Below are positions 9,956 through 23,241 of a stretch of 64,000 bases of DNA, piece after piece. Each line of letters begins with the position of its first letter. The first letter of the stretch is position 1. Source of the DNA: Providencia alcalifaciens DSM 30120 (lineage in GTDB: Bacteria > Pseudomonadota > Gammaproteobacteria > Enterobacterales > Enterobacteriaceae). Location of the stretch: assembly GCF_000173415.1 (NCBI RefSeq), contig NZ_ABXW01000070.1, forward strand, positions 1 through 64,000. Reading direction: 5' to 3'. Both the position numbers and the translations under genes were made by a program. The notes beneath the pieces were generated by a model. The model worked only from the letters and a program-made list of their open reading frames with translations, did no database searches and was not told the DNA's origin.

Positions 9956-11332
9956 TTGCATCTTCAAACGAGCTTTCGCATCCCCAATAGCTTTCGCCAC
10001 CTGCATTTGAGATACCCCACCTTTTGCTAACCGCTTATCTAGGCAAGATTGTAGAGACAGAATCTCATACACATCTAATTGAATTGCAGCACTAAATTTT
10101 TGTAAATCACTTAACGCCATCTCTTCTAATGCCTTACCTTGGGCGATTGCAGCCACTACCGCTTCACCGACAATATGGTGCGCTTCACGGAATGGAACGC
10201 CTTTTGCGACTAAGTAGTCCGCCAGCTCAGTTGCATTCGCATAGCCTTGCTTAGCGGCATCTTCACAACGAGCACGGCGAATTTGAATGCCATCTAATAC
10301 TAATACCGCCATATGCATGCAGTCTAACCAAGTATCCAATGCATCAAATAGCCCTTCTTTGTCTTCTTGCATATCCTTATTGTAAGCAAGAGGAAGCCCT
10401 TTTAAGGTCATCATCATCCCAGTTAATGCCCCTTGAACACGACCACATTTACCACGAATAAGCTCCAGTGCATCCGGATTTTTCTTTTGTGGCATGAGGG
10501 ATGAACCCGATGTGACTTTATCTGAAAGCTCAACAAATCCAGCTTCGCCACTATTAAAGAAAATTAAATCTTCAGCGAAACGTGATAAGTGAACCATACC
10601 GATACTCGCATCCGATAATAGCTCTAATACATGGTCTCTATCAGAAACAGTATCTAAGCTATTACGTGTCGCAGAGGAAAACCCTAACCATGATGCTAAT
10701 TGCTCACGGTCAATATCATAGGCCGTACCCGCCAACGCCCCACAACCTAATGGGCTGACATCTAAACGCTTTAAAGTATCTTGCAAACGGCTTTCATCAC
10801 GAGACAACATTTCGCTATACGCTAAACACCAATGGGCGAATGTCACTGGCTGAGCACGTTGTAAGTGGGTATAGCCTGGCATCACTGCATCTTGGTTATT
10901 TTCAGCGGTGATGACCAACGCTTTTTGTAACTCAGTCACAGCTTCTAATAACAGCGCCACTTGGTCTTTACACCACAGTTTTAAATCTGTCGCGACTTGG
11001 TCATTACGGCTACGACCTGTGTGCAATTTTTTTCCTAAATCACCGACTTTATCAATCAGTTTACCTTCAACCCAGCTATGAATATCTTCGGCGTCGCTTT
11101 GCAGGATAATTTCAGGATCGGCTTGCACTTCCGCCAATAGCACATTGAGTGCTTGCTCGAGAGATTTTTGCTCGCTATCAGATAACACACCAACCGTCAC
11201 CAATGCTTTTGACCATGCGACTGAGCCAATAATATCTTGCTCCGCTAAGCGATAGTCAAAACGCAGTGAGTCATTAAACTGTTTAAACCGTTGATCTGCC
11301 TGCTGACTAAAACGTCCACCCCAAAGTGCCAT
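9953..11332 (-). CDS. argH: Argininosuccinate lyase
   Basis: Last step of arginine synthesis: cleaves argininosuccinate to arginine and fumarate. The 459-residue protein belongs to the fumarase/aspartase superfamily. It has the signature [12 protein letters not shown] with the mobile catalytic loop, HTGRSRNDQ, and [11 protein letters not shown]. Last gene of argCBGH. The 77-base gap from argG contains an imperfect hairpin (about 11369-11395), which may modulate expression within the operon. Confidence 0.96.
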   Translation of the reverse strand: MALWGGRFSQQADQRFKQFNDSLRFDYRLAEQDIIGSVAWSKALVTVGVLSDSEQKSLEQALNVLLAEVQADPEIILQSDAEDIHSWVEGKLIDKVGDLGKKLHTGRSRNDQVATDLKLWCKDQVALLLEAVTELQKALVITAENNQDAVMPGYTHLQRAQPVTFAHWCLAYSEMLSRDESRLQDTLKRLDVSPLGCGALAGTAYDIDREQLASWLGFSSATRNSLDTVSDRDHVLELLSDASIGMVHLSRFAEDLIFFNSGEAGFVELSDKVTSGSSLMPQKKNPDALELIRGKCGRVQGALTGMMMTLKGLPLAYNKDMQEDKEGLFDALDTWLDCMHMAVLVLDGIQIRRARCEDAAKQGYANATELADYLVAKGVPFREAHHIVGEAVVAAIAQGKALEEMALSDLQKFSAAIQLDVYEILSLQSCLDKRLAKGGVSQMQVAKAIGDAKARLKMQ

Positions 11333-11409
11333 AACGAGTCCCTACCTGATTGATAAAATAAGTGTCTGCCCGACAGCCTTATTTGGCTATCGGGGTCATA
11401 CTAATAAAA

Positions 11410-12630
11410 CTATTTTGCTTTGTTCTGCTCTTTCAGCGCACGAATACGTGAAGAGAGTGAGTAGAGGCGGATAAATCCACCAGCATGGCTGTGATCGTAA
11501 ACTTCATCTTCACCAAATGTTGCAAACTCTTCAGAGTACAGGCTCTTATCTGCTTTCTTCTGGATAGCCGTCACTTGCCCTTTATACAGTTTTAGCACCA
11601 CTTCACCCGTCACATCCTGAGCTAATGACTCTGCGGCGGCTTGTAAAGAATGGCGTAATGGCGCAAACCAACGACCGTCATACACGACATAAGACATTTC
11701 CAGACCTAACTGCTCACGCCATTTGTAACTATCGCGGTCTAATACCAGCTGCTCAACACCACGTAGTGCAGCCATCATGATGGTACCCCCTGGGGTTTCA
11801 TAGCAACCACGAGATTTCATACCCACTAAACGGTTTTCCACAATATCGATACGACCCACACCGTGTTTTGCGCCCAGCGTATTGAGTGTTTCTAAACAAC
11901 CCAATGGAGACAATGTATTGCCATTCACCGAAACCACTTCGCCGTGTTTCACGCCAACAGTCACCAGCTCAGCTTCATCCGGTGCGTCTTTCGGATCAAC
12001 TGTCCATACCCAGCAATCTTGGTTAGCCGCATTCCATGTGCTTTCCAATACGCCACCTTCTGTAGAGATATGCCATGCGTTTTCATCACGGCTGTAGATT
12101 TTTTCTAAGCTTGCAGTCGTTGGAATATTACGTTCTTTCAGGTAATCCAATAACGCTTCACGAGAACGCAGATCCCATTCACGCCAAGGTGCAATAACTT
12201 TCAGTTGCGGTGCTAATGCTGTATAGGTACTTTCAAAACGAACTTGGTCGTTACCTTTACCTGTTGCGCCATGGGCAACTGCATCCGCACCCACTTTTAG
12301 CGCGATTTCAACTTGAGCTTTGGCGATAATCGGACGTGCCATTGATGTCCCCAGCAAATAGCTACCTTCATACAGTGCACCGGTTTTCAATACTGGGTAG
12401 ATATACTCTTTGATGAATTCTTCACGCAGGTCAACCACGTAGCATTCAGAAGCGCCGGATTGCAGTGCTTTTTTCTCAACGCCCACTAAATCTTCTCTGT
12501 CTTGACCCACATCGGCGACGAATGCCACGACTTCACAGTCATCGTAATTCTCTTTTAACCACGGAATGATCGCCGATGTATCTAGTCCACCAGAGTACGC
12601 TAATACAATTTTCTTAATGCCCTTTTTCAT
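11410..12630 (-). CDS. argG: Argininosuccinate synthase (406-residue type)
   Basis: Joins citrulline and aspartate with ATP to form argininosuccinate. The N-type PP-loop AYSGGLDTS is at residues 11-19, and further conserved blocks are GNDQVRFE and GCYETPGGT. At 406 residues it is the widespread short ArgG type, whereas E. coli ArgG (about 447 residues) is a divergent form encoded away from argCBH. Here the gene is embedded between argB and argH, so all four steps are transcribed together under the ArgR operator upstream of argC. Confidence 0.95.
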   Translation of the reverse strand: MKKGIKKIVLAYSGGLDTSAIIPWLKENYDDCEVVAFVADVGQDREDLVGVEKKALQSGASECYVVDLREEFIKEYIYPVLKTGALYEGSYLLGTSMARPIIAKAQVEIALKVGADAVAHGATGKGNDQVRFESTYTALAPQLKVIAPWREWDLRSREALLDYLKERNIPTTASLEKIYSRDENAWHISTEGGVLESTWNAANQDCWVWTVDPKDAPDEAELVTVGVKHGEVVSVNGNTLSPLGCLETLNTLGAKHGVGRIDIVENRLVGMKSRGCYETPGGTIMMAALRGVEQLVLDRDSYKWREQLGLEMSYVVYDGRWFAPLRHSLQAAAESLAQDVTGEVVLKLYKGQVTAIQKKADKSLYSEEFATFGEDEVYDHSHAGGFIRLYSLSSRIRALKEQNKAK

Positions 12631-12686
12631 AACTTACCTATCCCATTAAATGCGTTATTTGTCTGTTTGCTTATTCAGTCCATGAC

Positions 12687-13463
12687 TCAAGAAGCGAGAA
12701 TTCGTGTACCGATTGCGGTGCCATTAAATAACGATGGCAATTGTTCTGCATGGCGCCAGCTAGCAATATCGACAGGGCGCTGTAAGGTAGAAGCCGCTTC
12801 CAGTGCCGCATTCACTTTAACAATCATGCCATCTGTAATAATGCCTTGTTCAATCAGCTTCTGTGCTTTGGTGGTAGTCATTTCATCAATTTTTTGACCT
12901 TTACCATCCAAAATGCCACTGACATCAGAAAGCAGTACCAGATCCGCATTCAATGCCTGAGCAATCGCTGTTGCAGCTTGGTCAGCGTTAACATTCATTA
13001 ATTGCCCATCATTCGTGATCCCGATAGAGCTAATAATTGGCAAGTAACCCGAAGACAGTAAAAGCTTCAGTAATTTCGCATCACCCGCTTTTGCACTACC
13101 AACATGACCCAGTTCATCATTAATTTGCGTTACCACTGCGCTGTGACCATCCCCAAGAGACAATCCTACTGCTTGTAGTTGATGTTTAATCGCCCACGCT
13201 AATAATGTTTTATTCGCCGTACCGGCTAAAGCACCTACAATAATGTCGATTTGATCAGCTGGAGTCACACGCAGCCCTTGTTTCTTCACGACAGGTAATT
13301 GCAGCTTTTGCATCAATTCATCCACTAAACAACCACCACCGTGCACAATGACCAACTCACGTTGATGAGCCTGACGATAGGTTTGGATTGCCGTAAATAA
13401 TCTTTCTAGCGCTTCTTCGCTATCGAGTAACACACCGCCCAGTTTAATGACTAAAGGTTGCAT
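12687..13463 (-). CDS. argB: Acetylglutamate kinase
   Basis: Phosphorylates N-acetylglutamate, the second step of the acetylated arginine pathway. The 258-residue amino-acid-kinase fold has KLGGVLLD at the N-terminus, the VHGGG phosphate loop, NVNADQAAT, and [11 protein letters not shown] near the nucleotide site. Length equals E. coli ArgB. Lies 34 bases after argC and 56 before argG. It lacks the N-terminal helix typical of arginine-inhibited hexameric NAGKs, so it is probably the dimeric, arginine-insensitive type (inference). Confidence 0.95.
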   Translation of the reverse strand: MQPLVIKLGGVLLDSEEALERLFTAIQTYRQAHQRELVIVHGGGCLVDELMQKLQLPVVKKQGLRVTPADQIDIIVGALAGTANKTLLAWAIKHQLQAVGLSLGDGHSAVVTQINDELGHVGSAKAGDAKLLKLLLSSGYLPIISSIGITNDGQLMNVNADQAATAIAQALNADLVLLSDVSGILDGKGQKIDEMTTTKAQKLIEQGIITDGMIVKVNAALEAASTLQRPVDIASWRHAEQLPSLFNGTAIGTRILAS

Positions 13464-13497
13464 GGAGATTTATCCTTAATAAATTGCCATAAGAGCA

Positions 13498-14502
13498 TTA
13501 AAGTAATGATTGCGTTTCGTTGAAACCAAACCGAATATTCATGCATTGAACCGCTTGTGCGGCGGCACCTTTTAATAGGTTATCTTCTGTCCCGACTAAA
13601 ATCAGGTGTTCACCTTTCAATACAAATCCGATATCACAAAATGGCGTGCCAACGACCGATTTCAGTGCAGGTACACCTTTGTCATATAAACGAACTAACG
13701 GTTTATCGTGATACGCGCCTTTAAATGTTTGGCTAATTTGCTCCGTTGTTACGCCGGCTTTCACTTTACAAGTGATGGTCGCCAGTATACCCCGTGCAAA
13801 GTTGCCTAAATGTGGCGTGAAGATGACCTCTCTACCTAGATGTGTGGCTATTTCAGGTTGATGACGGTGGGTAAAAATACCGTATGGCTGCAAGCTCACT
13901 TCGCAGAAGCTATTGGTCATTGATGCTTTACGCCCTGCCCCTGAAACACCGCTAGTCGCATTGATCACTGGCCACATGTTTTCATCGAGTAAATCCGCTT
14001 CAATCAACGGCTTTAATGAAAGCTGAGAAACAGTTGGGTAACACCCCGGTACAGCAATCAGCTGAGCTTGGCGGATTTTATCTGCCTGCCATTCCGCTAA
14101 ACCGTAAACTGCTTGCATTAACCACTGGGTGTTTGTATGTTCGAAACCGTAGTATTGCGGATAAAACGCCGCATCTTGAACACGATAAGCACCAGAAAGG
14201 TCAAAGACCACACAACCCGCTTCAAGAAACTGAGGCGCGATGTCATGACTCACTTCATGGGCGGTTGCGAGGAAAACAACATCGATACCTTTTGCCGCCT
14301 CAGCCACATCTGTGAGGGGTTGGACCGGAAGATCAATGATGCCTTTATACTGGGGATGTAAATCAGAAAAGCATTTACCCGCATCTGCACTTTGTGCAGA
14401 AACCATCAATCCAGAAAGATGAATTTCAGGATGACGTTGTAAGTAAGCGGCTAATTCTGCTCCAGTATAACCACTGGCCCCGACAATGAGTGTGTTCAAC
14501 AT
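13498..14502 (-). CDS. argC: N-acetyl-gamma-glutamyl-phosphate reductase
   Basis: NADPH-dependent reduction of acetylglutamyl phosphate to the semialdehyde. The 334-residue protein shows the Rossmann start [14 protein letters not shown], the active-site cysteine in [18 protein letters not shown] and the HRHQPEI segment. First gene of argCBGH. The ARG boxes lie about 40-75 bases upstream, shared with divergent argE. Confidence 0.96.
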   Translation of the reverse strand: MLNTLIVGASGYTGAELAAYLQRHPEIHLSGLMVSAQSADAGKCFSDLHPQYKGIIDLPVQPLTDVAEAAKGIDVVFLATAHEVSHDIAPQFLEAGCVVFDLSGAYRVQDAAFYPQYYGFEHTNTQWLMQAVYGLAEWQADKIRQAQLIAVPGCYPTVSQLSLKPLIEADLLDENMWPVINATSGVSGAGRKASMTNSFCEVSLQPYGIFTHRHQPEIATHLGREVIFTPHLGNFARGILATITCKVKAGVTTEQISQTFKGAYHDKPLVRLYDKGVPALKSVVGTPFCDIGFVLKGEHLILVGTEDNLLKGAAAQAVQCMNIRFGFNETQSLL

Positions 14503-14539
14503 GTGTTTTCTACCTTGTACTCGTGACCCAAACAGTTTA

Positions 14540-14578
14540 ATGTGTATTTTTATTCAAATAAAGTGCATGAATATTGAT
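14540..14578. promoter_or_regulatory. ArgR operator (two ARG boxes)
   Basis: Two 18-bp boxes separated by 3 bp. Box 1 core is TGTATTTTTATTCA (14542-14555), a full fit to TGNATWWWWATNCA. Box 2 core is TGCATGAATATTGA (14563-14576), with one mismatch. This is the standard ArgR hexamer spacing. It lies between divergent argC and argE and should repress both, as in the E. coli argECBH bipolar operator. Confidence 0.88.
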
Positions 14579-14604
14579 ACTATTATGGATAAAGGCTGTC
14601 AACA

Positions 14605-15759
14605 GTGAATATTAAATTACCTGCATTTATTGAGATTTATCGTCAATTAATCGCCACTCCGTCGATCAGTGCGACCGATTCGCAACTCGATCAGAGTAAC
14701 CGAGCACTCGTGGAGCTCTTAGGTGGATGGTTAGAAACCTTAGGCTTTACGGTGAATATTCAACCGGTCCCTGATACACGAGATAAATATAACCTATTAG
14801 CGTCGATTGGTGAGGGCAATGGCGGATTGATGCTCTGCGGTCATACGGATACTGTTCCATTTGATGACGGACGCTGGAGTAAAGATCCTTTCAAGCTCAC
14901 CGAGCATGACGGCAAGCTATACGGGCTTGGTACCGCCGATATGAAAGGTTTTTTTGCTTTCATTATTGATGCACTGCGCGATGTTGACCTCAGCACCTTA
15001 AAACGCCCATTACATATTCTCGCGACCGCCGATGAAGAAACCTCCATGGCAGGAGCGCGCTTTTTTGCTGCTAGCACGGAATTACGCCCTGATTTCGCCA
15101 TTATCGGCGAACCAACATCCTTGCAGCCTATCCGCGCGCATAAAGGTCACCTTTCTAATGCTATCCGCATTACGGGCCAATCAGGGCACTCCAGTGATCC
15201 CGATAGAGGCGTGAATGCGATTGAATTAATGCATGAATCCATCTCTCACCTGATGACCCTAAGAAATACATTGAAAGAACGCTATAACAACCCCGCGTTT
15301 GTTATTCCTTATCCAACAATGAACTTTGGTCATATCCATGGTGGTGATGCGGCAAACCGAATTTGTGGATGCTGTGAATTGCATATGGATATTCGCCCAC
15401 TACCGGGTTTAACCTTGCAAGATCTCGACGAACTTCTCAATGAAACCCTTGAGCCAGTTCGTGCAAAATGGCCGGGTCGTTTAGCGATTGAAGAGATGCA
15501 TCCCCCAATCCCTGGCTATGAGTGCCCAACGGACCATAAAATGGTCGCTGTGATTGAGCAGCTATTAAATAAAAAAGCAGAGACCGTTAACTACTGTACA
15601 GAAGCACCGTTTATCCAAGAACTTTGCCCAACGCTGGTACTCGGTCCCGGCTCTATTGAACAAGCCCACCAGCCTGATGAGTTCATCGATATGAGTTTTA
15701 TTGAACCAACCCGCCAACTCATCAGCCAAATGGTCGAGCACTTCTGTTTTACTGAATAG
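14605..15759 (+). CDS. argE: Acetylornithine deacetylase
   Basis: Hydrolyses N-acetylornithine to ornithine and acetate, so this organism uses the linear rather than the cyclic arginine pathway. The 384-residue M20-family metalloenzyme has metal ligands and catalytic residues in [19 protein letters not shown] and ADEETSMAG, and a dimerisation domain beginning [14 protein letters not shown]. Starts with GTG after an AAAGG Shine-Dalgarno. Divergent from argC, with the ARG boxes about 27 bases upstream of the start codon. Confidence 0.95.
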   Translation: MNIKLPAFIEIYRQLIATPSISATDSQLDQSNRALVELLGGWLETLGFTVNIQPVPDTRDKYNLLASIGEGNGGLMLCGHTDTVPFDDGRWSKDPFKLTEHDGKLYGLGTADMKGFFAFIIDALRDVDLSTLKRPLHILATADEETSMAGARFFAASTELRPDFAIIGEPTSLQPIRAHKGHLSNAIRITGQSGHSSDPDRGVNAIELMHESISHLMTLRNTLKERYNNPAFVIPYPTMNFGHIHGGDAANRICGCCELHMDIRPLPGLTLQDLDELLNETLEPVRAKWPGRLAIEEMHPPIPGYECPTDHKMVAVIEQLLNKKAETVNYCTEAPFIQELCPTLVLGPGSIEQAHQPDEFIDMSFIEPTRQLISQMVEHFCFTE

Positions 15760-15785
15760 TGTTTTACTGAATAATTTTGCACTTC

Positions 15786-15816
15786 ATGCGGAGCCGACCA
15801 AGCTCCGCATTTTCTT
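15786..15816 (+). terminator. Terminator after argE
   Basis: ATGCGGAGC (15786-15794) and GCTCCGCAT (15802-15810) form a perfect 9-bp stem followed by TTTTCTTC. Confidence 0.85.
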
Positions 15817-15911
15817 CATCATGAATTTTTCTCTTGTTGTACCTGAAAAAACATCAATTCTAGATTTGATTTAAGGGTTGACTCTCGCTCAATATCAAGT
15901 AATCTCTATCT

Positions 15912-15943
15912 AGACGTCTAAACGTATAGAAGTTTACATGGAT
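15912..15943. promoter_or_regulatory. MetJ operator upstream of metF
   Basis: Four tandem 8-bp met boxes, AGACGTCT, AAACGTAT, AGAAGTTT and ACATGGAT. The first is a perfect consensus. A TATAAT -10 element follows at 15947-15952, so MetJ binding would block the promoter. Confidence 0.88.
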
Positions 15944-15991
15944 GTATATAATCGGATAGTGAAACTAATAATTAAATAATAAGTCTGTTAA

Positions 15992-16894
<903 letters not shown>

Positions 16895-17523
16895 CGCTTC
16901 TATTCCATATAACTTATCGGGCTATTTCATCAGAAATGAATTAGCTCGATAATATTTCCTATTTATCACGTCACTTGTAAATTACACTCAAAATTAGAGT
17001 AAATATAACCCATCATTATTAGACTGGTTTAGGAAGGATATTACAGAAATAATTTCAAAAACACGTCTAAATAGAATTAAATACAGTAAGCTTTTAATTT
17101 AAAATATGAAGATAGATCAATCCAAAACAAATAGTCTTTTAATGATGAATTATACAATGTCATTAAAACCCTAGAAAAACGCTACGTTATCTTTAATAAT
17201 GACAGTACCTCACATCATAGAAATATTAATTTTCAATAACTTACCCCTCTCACCAAAAATCACATCCTATTGATACAGCTCACTTTTTCACATTAAATGA
17301 CTTAGTGAAATTTCAAATTAACAGCGTTGTAAAATTGTTACTTTGGATTAACTTCAAATTTAAATTATATTTACTATGAAAACAAACCATCAAAATAACC
17401 ACGATTAAAATAAGACTTTTCCTTAAATGACTTTATTCTAATTTATTTTTATGCTTATATGAAAATATAAGTTCACTGATCCTTCCTAGTAATACTGTCT
17501 CAATTATTGAGGAGATTCGTTGT
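16895..17523. other. Long AT-rich leader upstream of gadB
   Basis: 629 bases with no credible gene between metF and gadB. An imperfect hairpin just after metF (about 16914-16952) could be a weak terminator. The rest is AT-rich, and a strong GAGGAG RBS precedes gadB. The length suits a complex acid-regulated promoter, but I could not confirm a GadE or GadX/W box. Confidence 0.55.
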
Positions 17524-18924
17524 ATGAATAATAAATCAGTATCTTCAAAATATAGTGAATTAGATGATATCTATGCATCACTTGATTTATCCCAATCATT
17601 ACCAAAATCGAAATTCCCAACCAAAGAAAGCGACCCACGAAATGTCTTTAGTGCGGTGCGTGATGAGTTAATGCTAGATGGTAATTCCCGACAAAACTTA
17701 GCGACATTTTGCCAAACATGGGTTGATGATGAAATCCGCAGTTTGATGGATCTCTCTATCGACAAAAACATGATTGATAAAGATGAATATCCACAAACTG
17801 CCGAAATTGAAAATCGTTGTGTGCATATGCTAGCCGATTTATGGCACTCCCCTGATGCACTCAATACATTAGGTTGTTCAACCATTGGTTCTTCTGAAGC
17901 GGCAATGTTGGGCGGTTTAGCGTTAAAATGGCAATGGCGTAAAAAACAAGCCGCCAAAGGAAAACCGACCGATAAACCCAATTTAATTTGTGGTCCAGTA
18001 CAAATCTGCTGGCATAAATTTGCGCGTTATTTTGATGTCGAACTGCGTGAGATCCCACTGGAAGGCGACCGCCTGATTATGAGCCCTGAAGAGGTCATCA
18101 AACGTGTCGATGAAAACACTATCGGTGTTGTTCCAACATTAGGTGTGACCTTCACTTGCCAATATGAACCCGTAAAAGCCGTACATGATGCACTGGATAA
18201 ACTGCAAAAAGAGACGGGCTTAGATATTCCTATTCACGTGGATGGGGCAAGTGGTGGTTTCCTCGCACCTTTCTGCGCGCCGACATTGGAATGGGATTTC
18301 CGTTTACCACGCGTCAAATCCATCAACGCTTCTGGGCACAAATTCGGTTTAGCGCCATTAGGTGCTGGCTGGGTTGTTTGGCGTGAAGCGAAAGATCTCC
18401 CTGAAGAGCTCATTTTCAATGTGAACTACCTTGGCGGTAATATGCCAACTTTCGCCTTGAACTTCTCTCGTCCTGGTGGGCAAATTATTGCTCAATACTA
18501 CAATTTCCTACGCCTTGGTCGCGAAGGCTACGCAAAAATTCATAATGCGTGTTATGCCACCGCTCAATATCTCGCCCGTGAAATTGAAAAACTGGGTCCA
18601 TTTGAGATGATTTTTGATGGCGATAGTGCCAAAGGTATCCCTGCACTTGCATGGAAATTAAAAGATGGCGTAAAAAACAGTAACTACTCTTTATACGATA
18701 TTGCTGACAAATTACGTAGTCGCGGTTGGCAAGTTCCTGCCTACTCAATGCCTGCAAACCGCGAAGATCTGGTTATCCAACGTATTCTCGTCCGTCATGG
18801 TGTTAGCCTAGACCTTGCCTCATTACTCATTGAAGACTTCAAACGTACTCTCGAATATTTCGAGAAACACCCAGTCAGTACACCACTTTCTGAAGAAGAA
18901 AGCGGTGGATTCAATCACAGCTAA
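17524..18924 (+). CDS. gadB: Glutamate decarboxylase (acid resistance)
   Basis: PLP enzyme converting glutamate to GABA while consuming a proton, the core of the glutamate-dependent acid-resistance system. The 466-residue product has the PLP-lysine motif INASGHKFG (K273), [13 protein letters not shown], and [12 protein letters not shown]. The C-terminus GFNHS places a histidine at position 465, as in E. coli GadA/B, where H465 closes the active site at neutral pH, so pH gating is probably kept. A strong GAGGAG RBS precedes the ATG. gadC follows after 76 bases, forming a gadBC operon. Confidence 0.94.
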   Translation: MNNKSVSSKYSELDDIYASLDLSQSLPKSKFPTKESDPRNVFSAVRDELMLDGNSRQNLATFCQTWVDDEIRSLMDLSIDKNMIDKDEYPQTAEIENRCVHMLADLWHSPDALNTLGCSTIGSSEAAMLGGLALKWQWRKKQAAKGKPTDKPNLICGPVQICWHKFARYFDVELREIPLEGDRLIMSPEEVIKRVDENTIGVVPTLGVTFTCQYEPVKAVHDALDKLQKETGLDIPIHVDGASGGFLAPFCAPTLEWDFRLPRVKSINASGHKFGLAPLGAGWVVWREAKDLPEELIFNVNYLGGNMPTFALNFSRPGGQIIAQYYNFLRLGREGYAKIHNACYATAQYLAREIEKLGPFEMIFDGDSAKGIPALAWKLKDGVKNSNYSLYDIADKLRSRGWQVPAYSMPANREDLVIQRILVRHGVSLDLASLLIEDFKRTLEYFEKHPVSTPLSEEESGGFNHS

Positions 18925-19000
18925 TCCTTAGTCGTTTATCCAGTCGGCGTATCCATTCATGCGCCGACTGATTTCAGAAACATATGACAGGAGAATGAGC

Positions 19001-20539
19001 ATGGCGACGTCAACAGCAGCTCCGGCCGCAAAACAACTCACCTTGTTAGGTTTTTTTGCGATCACCGCTTCCATGGTGATGGCAGTCTATGAATATCCGA
19101 CATTCGCCACATCGGGTTTCAGTTTAGTCTTCTTTTTACTCTTGGGGGGATTACTGTGGTTTATTCCTGTTGCCCTCTGCGCTGCCGAAATGGCAACTGT
19201 TGAAGGCTGGGAGGAAGGCGGTATTTTCGCGTGGGTTTCCAACACATTGGGAGAACGTTGGGGATTTGCAGCTATTTCATTTGGCTATCTACAAATTGCG
19301 ATAGGGTTCATTCCGATGCTGTACTTTGTGCTCGGGGCACTATCCTATATTTTAAATTGGCCTGAATTAAACACCGACCCCATCACCAAAACTATCGGCG
19401 CACTGGTGATTTTATGGGTACTCGCTTTTACCCAATTTGGTGGTACAAAATATACAGCCAGCATCGCAAAAGTCGGTTTCTTTGCTGGGATTTTATTACC
19501 CGCTCTAATTCTCGTTGGATTAGCAATCAGCTATCTCGCGAGCGGTGCACCTTTAGCTATCGAGATGAGCACAAAAACGTTTATTCCTGATTTCACACAA
19601 ATCGGCACCTTAGTCGTCTTTGTGGCGTTTATCCTGAGTTACATGGGAGTCGAAGCTTCTGCAACTCACGTTAATGAGATGAAGAATCCTGGGCGAGATT
19701 ACCCAGCAGCAATGTTTTTACTGATGATTGCAGCAATTTGCCTCAGTTCAATTGGTGGGTTATCTGTTGCTGCGGTGATCCCAAACAGTGAAATCAACCT
19801 GTCTGCTGGTGTGGTACAAACCTTTGAAGTGCTCGTTAGCCACTTTAATTCAACCCTAGATTGGGCAGTACGAATTATTGCCGCTTTACTATTACTGGGT
19901 GTATTAGCAGAAATTGCATCTTGGATTGTGGGACCTTCCCGTGGGATGTATGTGGCTGCCCAGAAAGGCATTCTGCCGAAAAGCTTTGCGAAAGTGAATA
20001 AAAATGGCGTGCCCGTCACATTAGTTATTTCACAATTGCTGATCACCACGGTTGCCATTATTGTGCTAACCAATACAGGTGGCGGCGGAAACATGTCCTT
20101 CCTTATCGCCTTAGCGTTAACTGTGGTTATTTATCTGTGTAGCTACTTTATGCTGTTCTTGGGTTATATGCATTTAGTCTGCAAACAATCTGATAAAAAA
20201 CGAGCATTCAACATTCCGGGCGGTAATGGTCTTAAATTGTTAATCGCCGTTGTTGGATTGGTCATTTCAATTTTGGCTTTCGTTGTGTCGTTCTTCCCAC
20301 CAAGCTCATTACCGGGTGGCGCAGATGACACTACTTACGTCACACTGCTAGCCGTGAGTTTTGTGATAATCTTCCTGCTACCTTTTGTGATTTATGCTTT
20401 CCATAATAAAGCCGGAAAATCCACTAACGTTTCCATGGTGCACATCAAAACCCACAATGCCCCCGCAAACCATTTCTTTATCCATCCACGGGCGCGTTCT
20501 CCTTATCATTTAATTCATAATGATAAGAACAAAAAATAA
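19001..20539 (+). CDS. gadC: Glutamate:GABA antiporter GadC
   Basis: Inner-membrane APC-family exchanger that imports glutamate and exports GABA. About 12 membrane segments. The N-terminus [20 protein letters not shown] and the [12 protein letters not shown] and [14 protein letters not shown] segments closely match E. coli GadC. The hydrophilic C-terminal plug ends [19 protein letters not shown], as in the pH-gated C-plug. The start at 19001 is set by an AGGAG RBS 8 bases upstream and alignment of the N-terminus; an in-frame ATG from 18959 would add 14 residues. It encodes 512 residues. Confidence 0.94.
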   Translation: MATSTAAPAAKQLTLLGFFAITASMVMAVYEYPTFATSGFSLVFFLLLGGLLWFIPVALCAAEMATVEGWEEGGIFAWVSNTLGERWGFAAISFGYLQIAIGFIPMLYFVLGALSYILNWPELNTDPITKTIGALVILWVLAFTQFGGTKYTASIAKVGFFAGILLPALILVGLAISYLASGAPLAIEMSTKTFIPDFTQIGTLVVFVAFILSYMGVEASATHVNEMKNPGRDYPAAMFLLMIAAICLSSIGGLSVAAVIPNSEINLSAGVVQTFEVLVSHFNSTLDWAVRIIAALLLLGVLAEIASWIVGPSRGMYVAAQKGILPKSFAKVNKNGVPVTLVISQLLITTVAIIVLTNTGGGGNMSFLIALALTVVIYLCSYFMLFLGYMHLVCKQSDKKRAFNIPGGNGLKLLIAVVGLVISILAFVVSFFPPSSLPGGADDTTYVTLLAVSFVIIFLLPFVIYAFHNKAGKSTNVSMVHIKTHNAPANHFFIHPRARSPYHLIHNDKNKK

Positions 20540-20555
20540 CCTTCGACCATAAACT

Positions 20556-20584
20556 AAAAAGGCTGCCAATTGGCAGCCTTTTTA
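20556..20584. terminator. Bidirectional terminator between gadC and ppc
   Basis: Perfect palindrome GGCTGCCAATTGGCAGCC (20561-20578) flanked by A5 and T5, between convergent genes. Confidence 0.92.
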
Positions 20585-20601
20585 CTGACAATAATTAATT
20601 G

Positions 20602-23241
20602 CTAACCTGTATTACGCATACCCGCTGCGACACCAGCAATCGTCACCATCAACGCTTGTTCCACACGAGGGTCTGGATGCTCTTGCTGACGAGAACGCTG
20701 AAGTAATTCTGCTTGAAGTACGTTAAGTGGGTCGGTATAGACGTTACGCAGTGCGATGGATTCAGCGATCCACGGTAAATCTGCCATAAGGGCTTCGTCT
20801 TTAGACACCGCCAATACGCTCTTAATATCTTCCGATAACTGGTCACGTAGTTTTTGCCCTAACGGCCATAAGCGTTTTTCCACGAGGCAATGGTCATAGT
20901 ATTCCGCCAGCCATAAATCCGCTTTCGCATACACCATTTCTAACATCGCAATACGCGTTTTGAAGAATGTCCACTCTTGCCACATTTCATCAAGAACGGC
21001 TTGCTTGCCTTCTTTTTCAATAACATGTTTCAGTGCTGCCCCAGCACCTAACCATGCAGGTAACATTAGACGGTTTTGCGTCCAAGCAAAAATCCAAGGG
21101 ATCGCGCGCAGCGTTTCTACCCCACCTGTAGGACGGCGTTTTGCAGGTCGAGAACCTAATGGTAATTTACCTAATTCCAATTCAGGCGTTGCGGCTCGGA
21201 AATAAGGAACAAAGTCGGGTTGTTCGCGGACATAATCACGATACATCGCGCAGGAGACATCCGACAGGGAATTCATCACCGATTTCCACGCTTCTTTAGG
21301 TTCCGGTGGTGGCAGTAGGTTAGCTTCGAGAATTGCACTTGCATACATCGCCAAACTGCTAATGGTTACTTGCGGTAAACCAAACTTAAAGCGAATCATC
21401 TCGCCCTGTTCCGTCACACGCAATCCACCTTTTAGGCTTCCCGGTGGTTGAGAAAGCAACGCAGAATGTGCAGGTGCACCGCCTCGACCAATGGTGCCGC
21501 CGCGACCGTGGAACAGTGTCAGTTTCACACCTTCTTTGTCACACAGTTTAATCAACGCATCTTGCGCACGGTATTGCGCCCATGATGCCGCCATCACCCC
21601 GGCATCTTTCGCTGAGTCTGAATAACCAATCATCACCATTTGGCGATCGTCAATCAGATCTCGATACCACTCAATACTGAGCAGCTTGGTCATCACACTT
21701 TCCGCGTTATTTAAATCTTCCAGCGTTTCAAACAGGGGGGCAACTGGCAATTTGATTGAGGCGCCAGCTTCTTTTAGCAGCAATTTCACGGCTAAAACAT
21801 CGGATGGTACTTTTGCCATTGAGATCACGTAAGCGGCAATGGAATCATTCTTCGCTTTGGCAATGACGCGACACGTTTCGAATACTTCTTGCGTTTCTGG
21901 CGTTGGTTGCCAGTTTTGTGGGATCAATGGACGACGCGATTGCAGCTCGGTCAGTAAGAAATCTTGTTTCTCTTGTTCAGACCAATCGCCATAATTACCC
22001 AGCCCTAAATATTCAGTCAGCTCAGACAACGCATCGGTATGACGAGTGCTCTCTTGGCGCACATCGATGCGCACTAATTGCAGACCAAAACTGCGGATAC
22101 GCCGTAAAGTATCTAACAATGAGCCATTAGCAATAATGCTCATGTTGCAGGCCACCAAAGATTGGTAGCAGGCGTATAGGGGATCCCATAATTGGGCATT
22201 ATCCGTCAGTAAATCTGCGGGAGGCAGGACTTGCTCGCCCTTCACGCGGCGTTCCAAATATTCCAATGTAGAGAATAACTGACTACGCAAATTTTTGGCT
22301 ATTTGACGATAGGGTTCATCCACCTCATCACCGCCCGCCAGCGCACGCAACTCAGGCGTTGCTTCCGTCATAGAAAGTTCAGACACCAGCACTTGAATAT
22401 CTTTTAAGAATAAATCTGCGGCTTTCCAACGACTTAATAATAAAACATGGCGGGTCACTTCAGCGGTGACATTCGGGTTACCATCACGGTCACCGCCCAT
22501 CCATGAGGTAAAGCGAATTGGGTTTGCTTCAACAGGTAATTGTGCACCAATCGATTCTTCGAGCTGTTCGTTGAATTCCCGTAAAAATGCAGGAACACCT
22601 TCCCATAAGGAATTTTCAACCACGGCAAAACCCCATTTCGCTTCATCAATGGGTGTTGGACGAATTTTACGGATTTCATCAGTGTGCCAAGATTGCGCTA
22701 CCAACTGGCGTAAACGGCGCATGATATTGTTGCGTTCGTAATCCGCTAAATCATCATGATCGAGCTGGGATAAACAGGTGTTCACCTCAACCAATTTATG
22801 AATTAAAGTGCGGCGCGCAATTTCTGTTGGGTGAGCGGTGAGAACTAATTCGATAGAAAGCTCTTCAACCGCTTTTTGAATATCTTCGTGGCTAAAATCG
22901 TGCTCTTTCAAGCGCCCAAATAGCTTTTGCAGGGCAACAGGATTGCTGGCCGCTTCGCCATGAGGAGAAATACTGTGGTACTGCTCTGCCACGTTGGTTA
23001 AGTTTAAGAATTGGTTAAACGCCCTCGCAACGGGTAGTAGCTCATCGTTAGTGAGTGTTTGCAAGGTCATTAATAATTTTTGGCGCTGAACTTCATTACC
23101 CGCACGGGAGGATTTGGATAGCTTACGAATGGACTCAACCTTGTCGAGGATATCTTCACCAAGAGCGTCTTTGATGGTATCACCGAGTAGCTTACCCAAC
23201 ATACTGACATTACTGCGCATTGCGGAATATTGCTGATTCAT
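20602..23241 (-). CDS. ppc: Phosphoenolpyruvate carboxylase
   Basis: Anaplerotic enzyme carboxylating PEP to oxaloacetate. The 879-residue product shows the two family signatures, [13 protein letters not shown] with the catalytic histidine and the [10 protein letters not shown] block. It also has [14 protein letters not shown], the mobile KRRPTGG loop, and the terminal RNTG. The start chosen is the ATG before [16 protein letters not shown], with an AGGAG RBS; a 12-codon upstream extension has no homology. It supplies oxaloacetate for aspartate, feeding both metL and arg pathways nearby. Confidence 0.96.
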   Translation of the reverse strand: MNQQYSAMRSNVSMLGKLLGDTIKDALGEDILDKVESIRKLSKSSRAGNEVQRQKLLMTLQTLTNDELLPVARAFNQFLNLTNVAEQYHSISPHGEAASNPVALQKLFGRLKEHDFSHEDIQKAVEELSIELVLTAHPTEIARRTLIHKLVEVNTCLSQLDHDDLADYERNNIMRRLRQLVAQSWHTDEIRKIRPTPIDEAKWGFAVVENSLWEGVPAFLREFNEQLEESIGAQLPVEANPIRFTSWMGGDRDGNPNVTAEVTRHVLLLSRWKAADLFLKDIQVLVSELSMTEATPELRALAGGDEVDEPYRQIAKNLRSQLFSTLEYLERRVKGEQVLPPADLLTDNAQLWDPLYACYQSLVACNMSIIANGSLLDTLRRIRSFGLQLVRIDVRQESTRHTDALSELTEYLGLGNYGDWSEQEKQDFLLTELQSRRPLIPQNWQPTPETQEVFETCRVIAKAKNDSIAAYVISMAKVPSDVLAVKLLLKEAGASIKLPVAPLFETLEDLNNAESVMTKLLSIEWYRDLIDDRQMVMIGYSDSAKDAGVMAASWAQYRAQDALIKLCDKEGVKLTLFHGRGGTIGRGGAPAHSALLSQPPGSLKGGLRVTEQGEMIRFKFGLPQVTISSLAMYASAILEANLLPPPEPKEAWKSVMNSLSDVSCAMYRDYVREQPDFVPYFRAATPELELGKLPLGSRPAKRRPTGGVETLRAIPWIFAWTQNRLMLPAWLGAGAALKHVIEKEGKQAVLDEMWQEWTFFKTRIAMLEMVYAKADLWLAEYYDHCLVEKRLWPLGQKLRDQLSEDIKSVLAVSKDEALMADLPWIAESIALRNVYTDPLNVLQAELLQRSRQQEHPDPRVEQALMVTIAGVAAGMRNTG

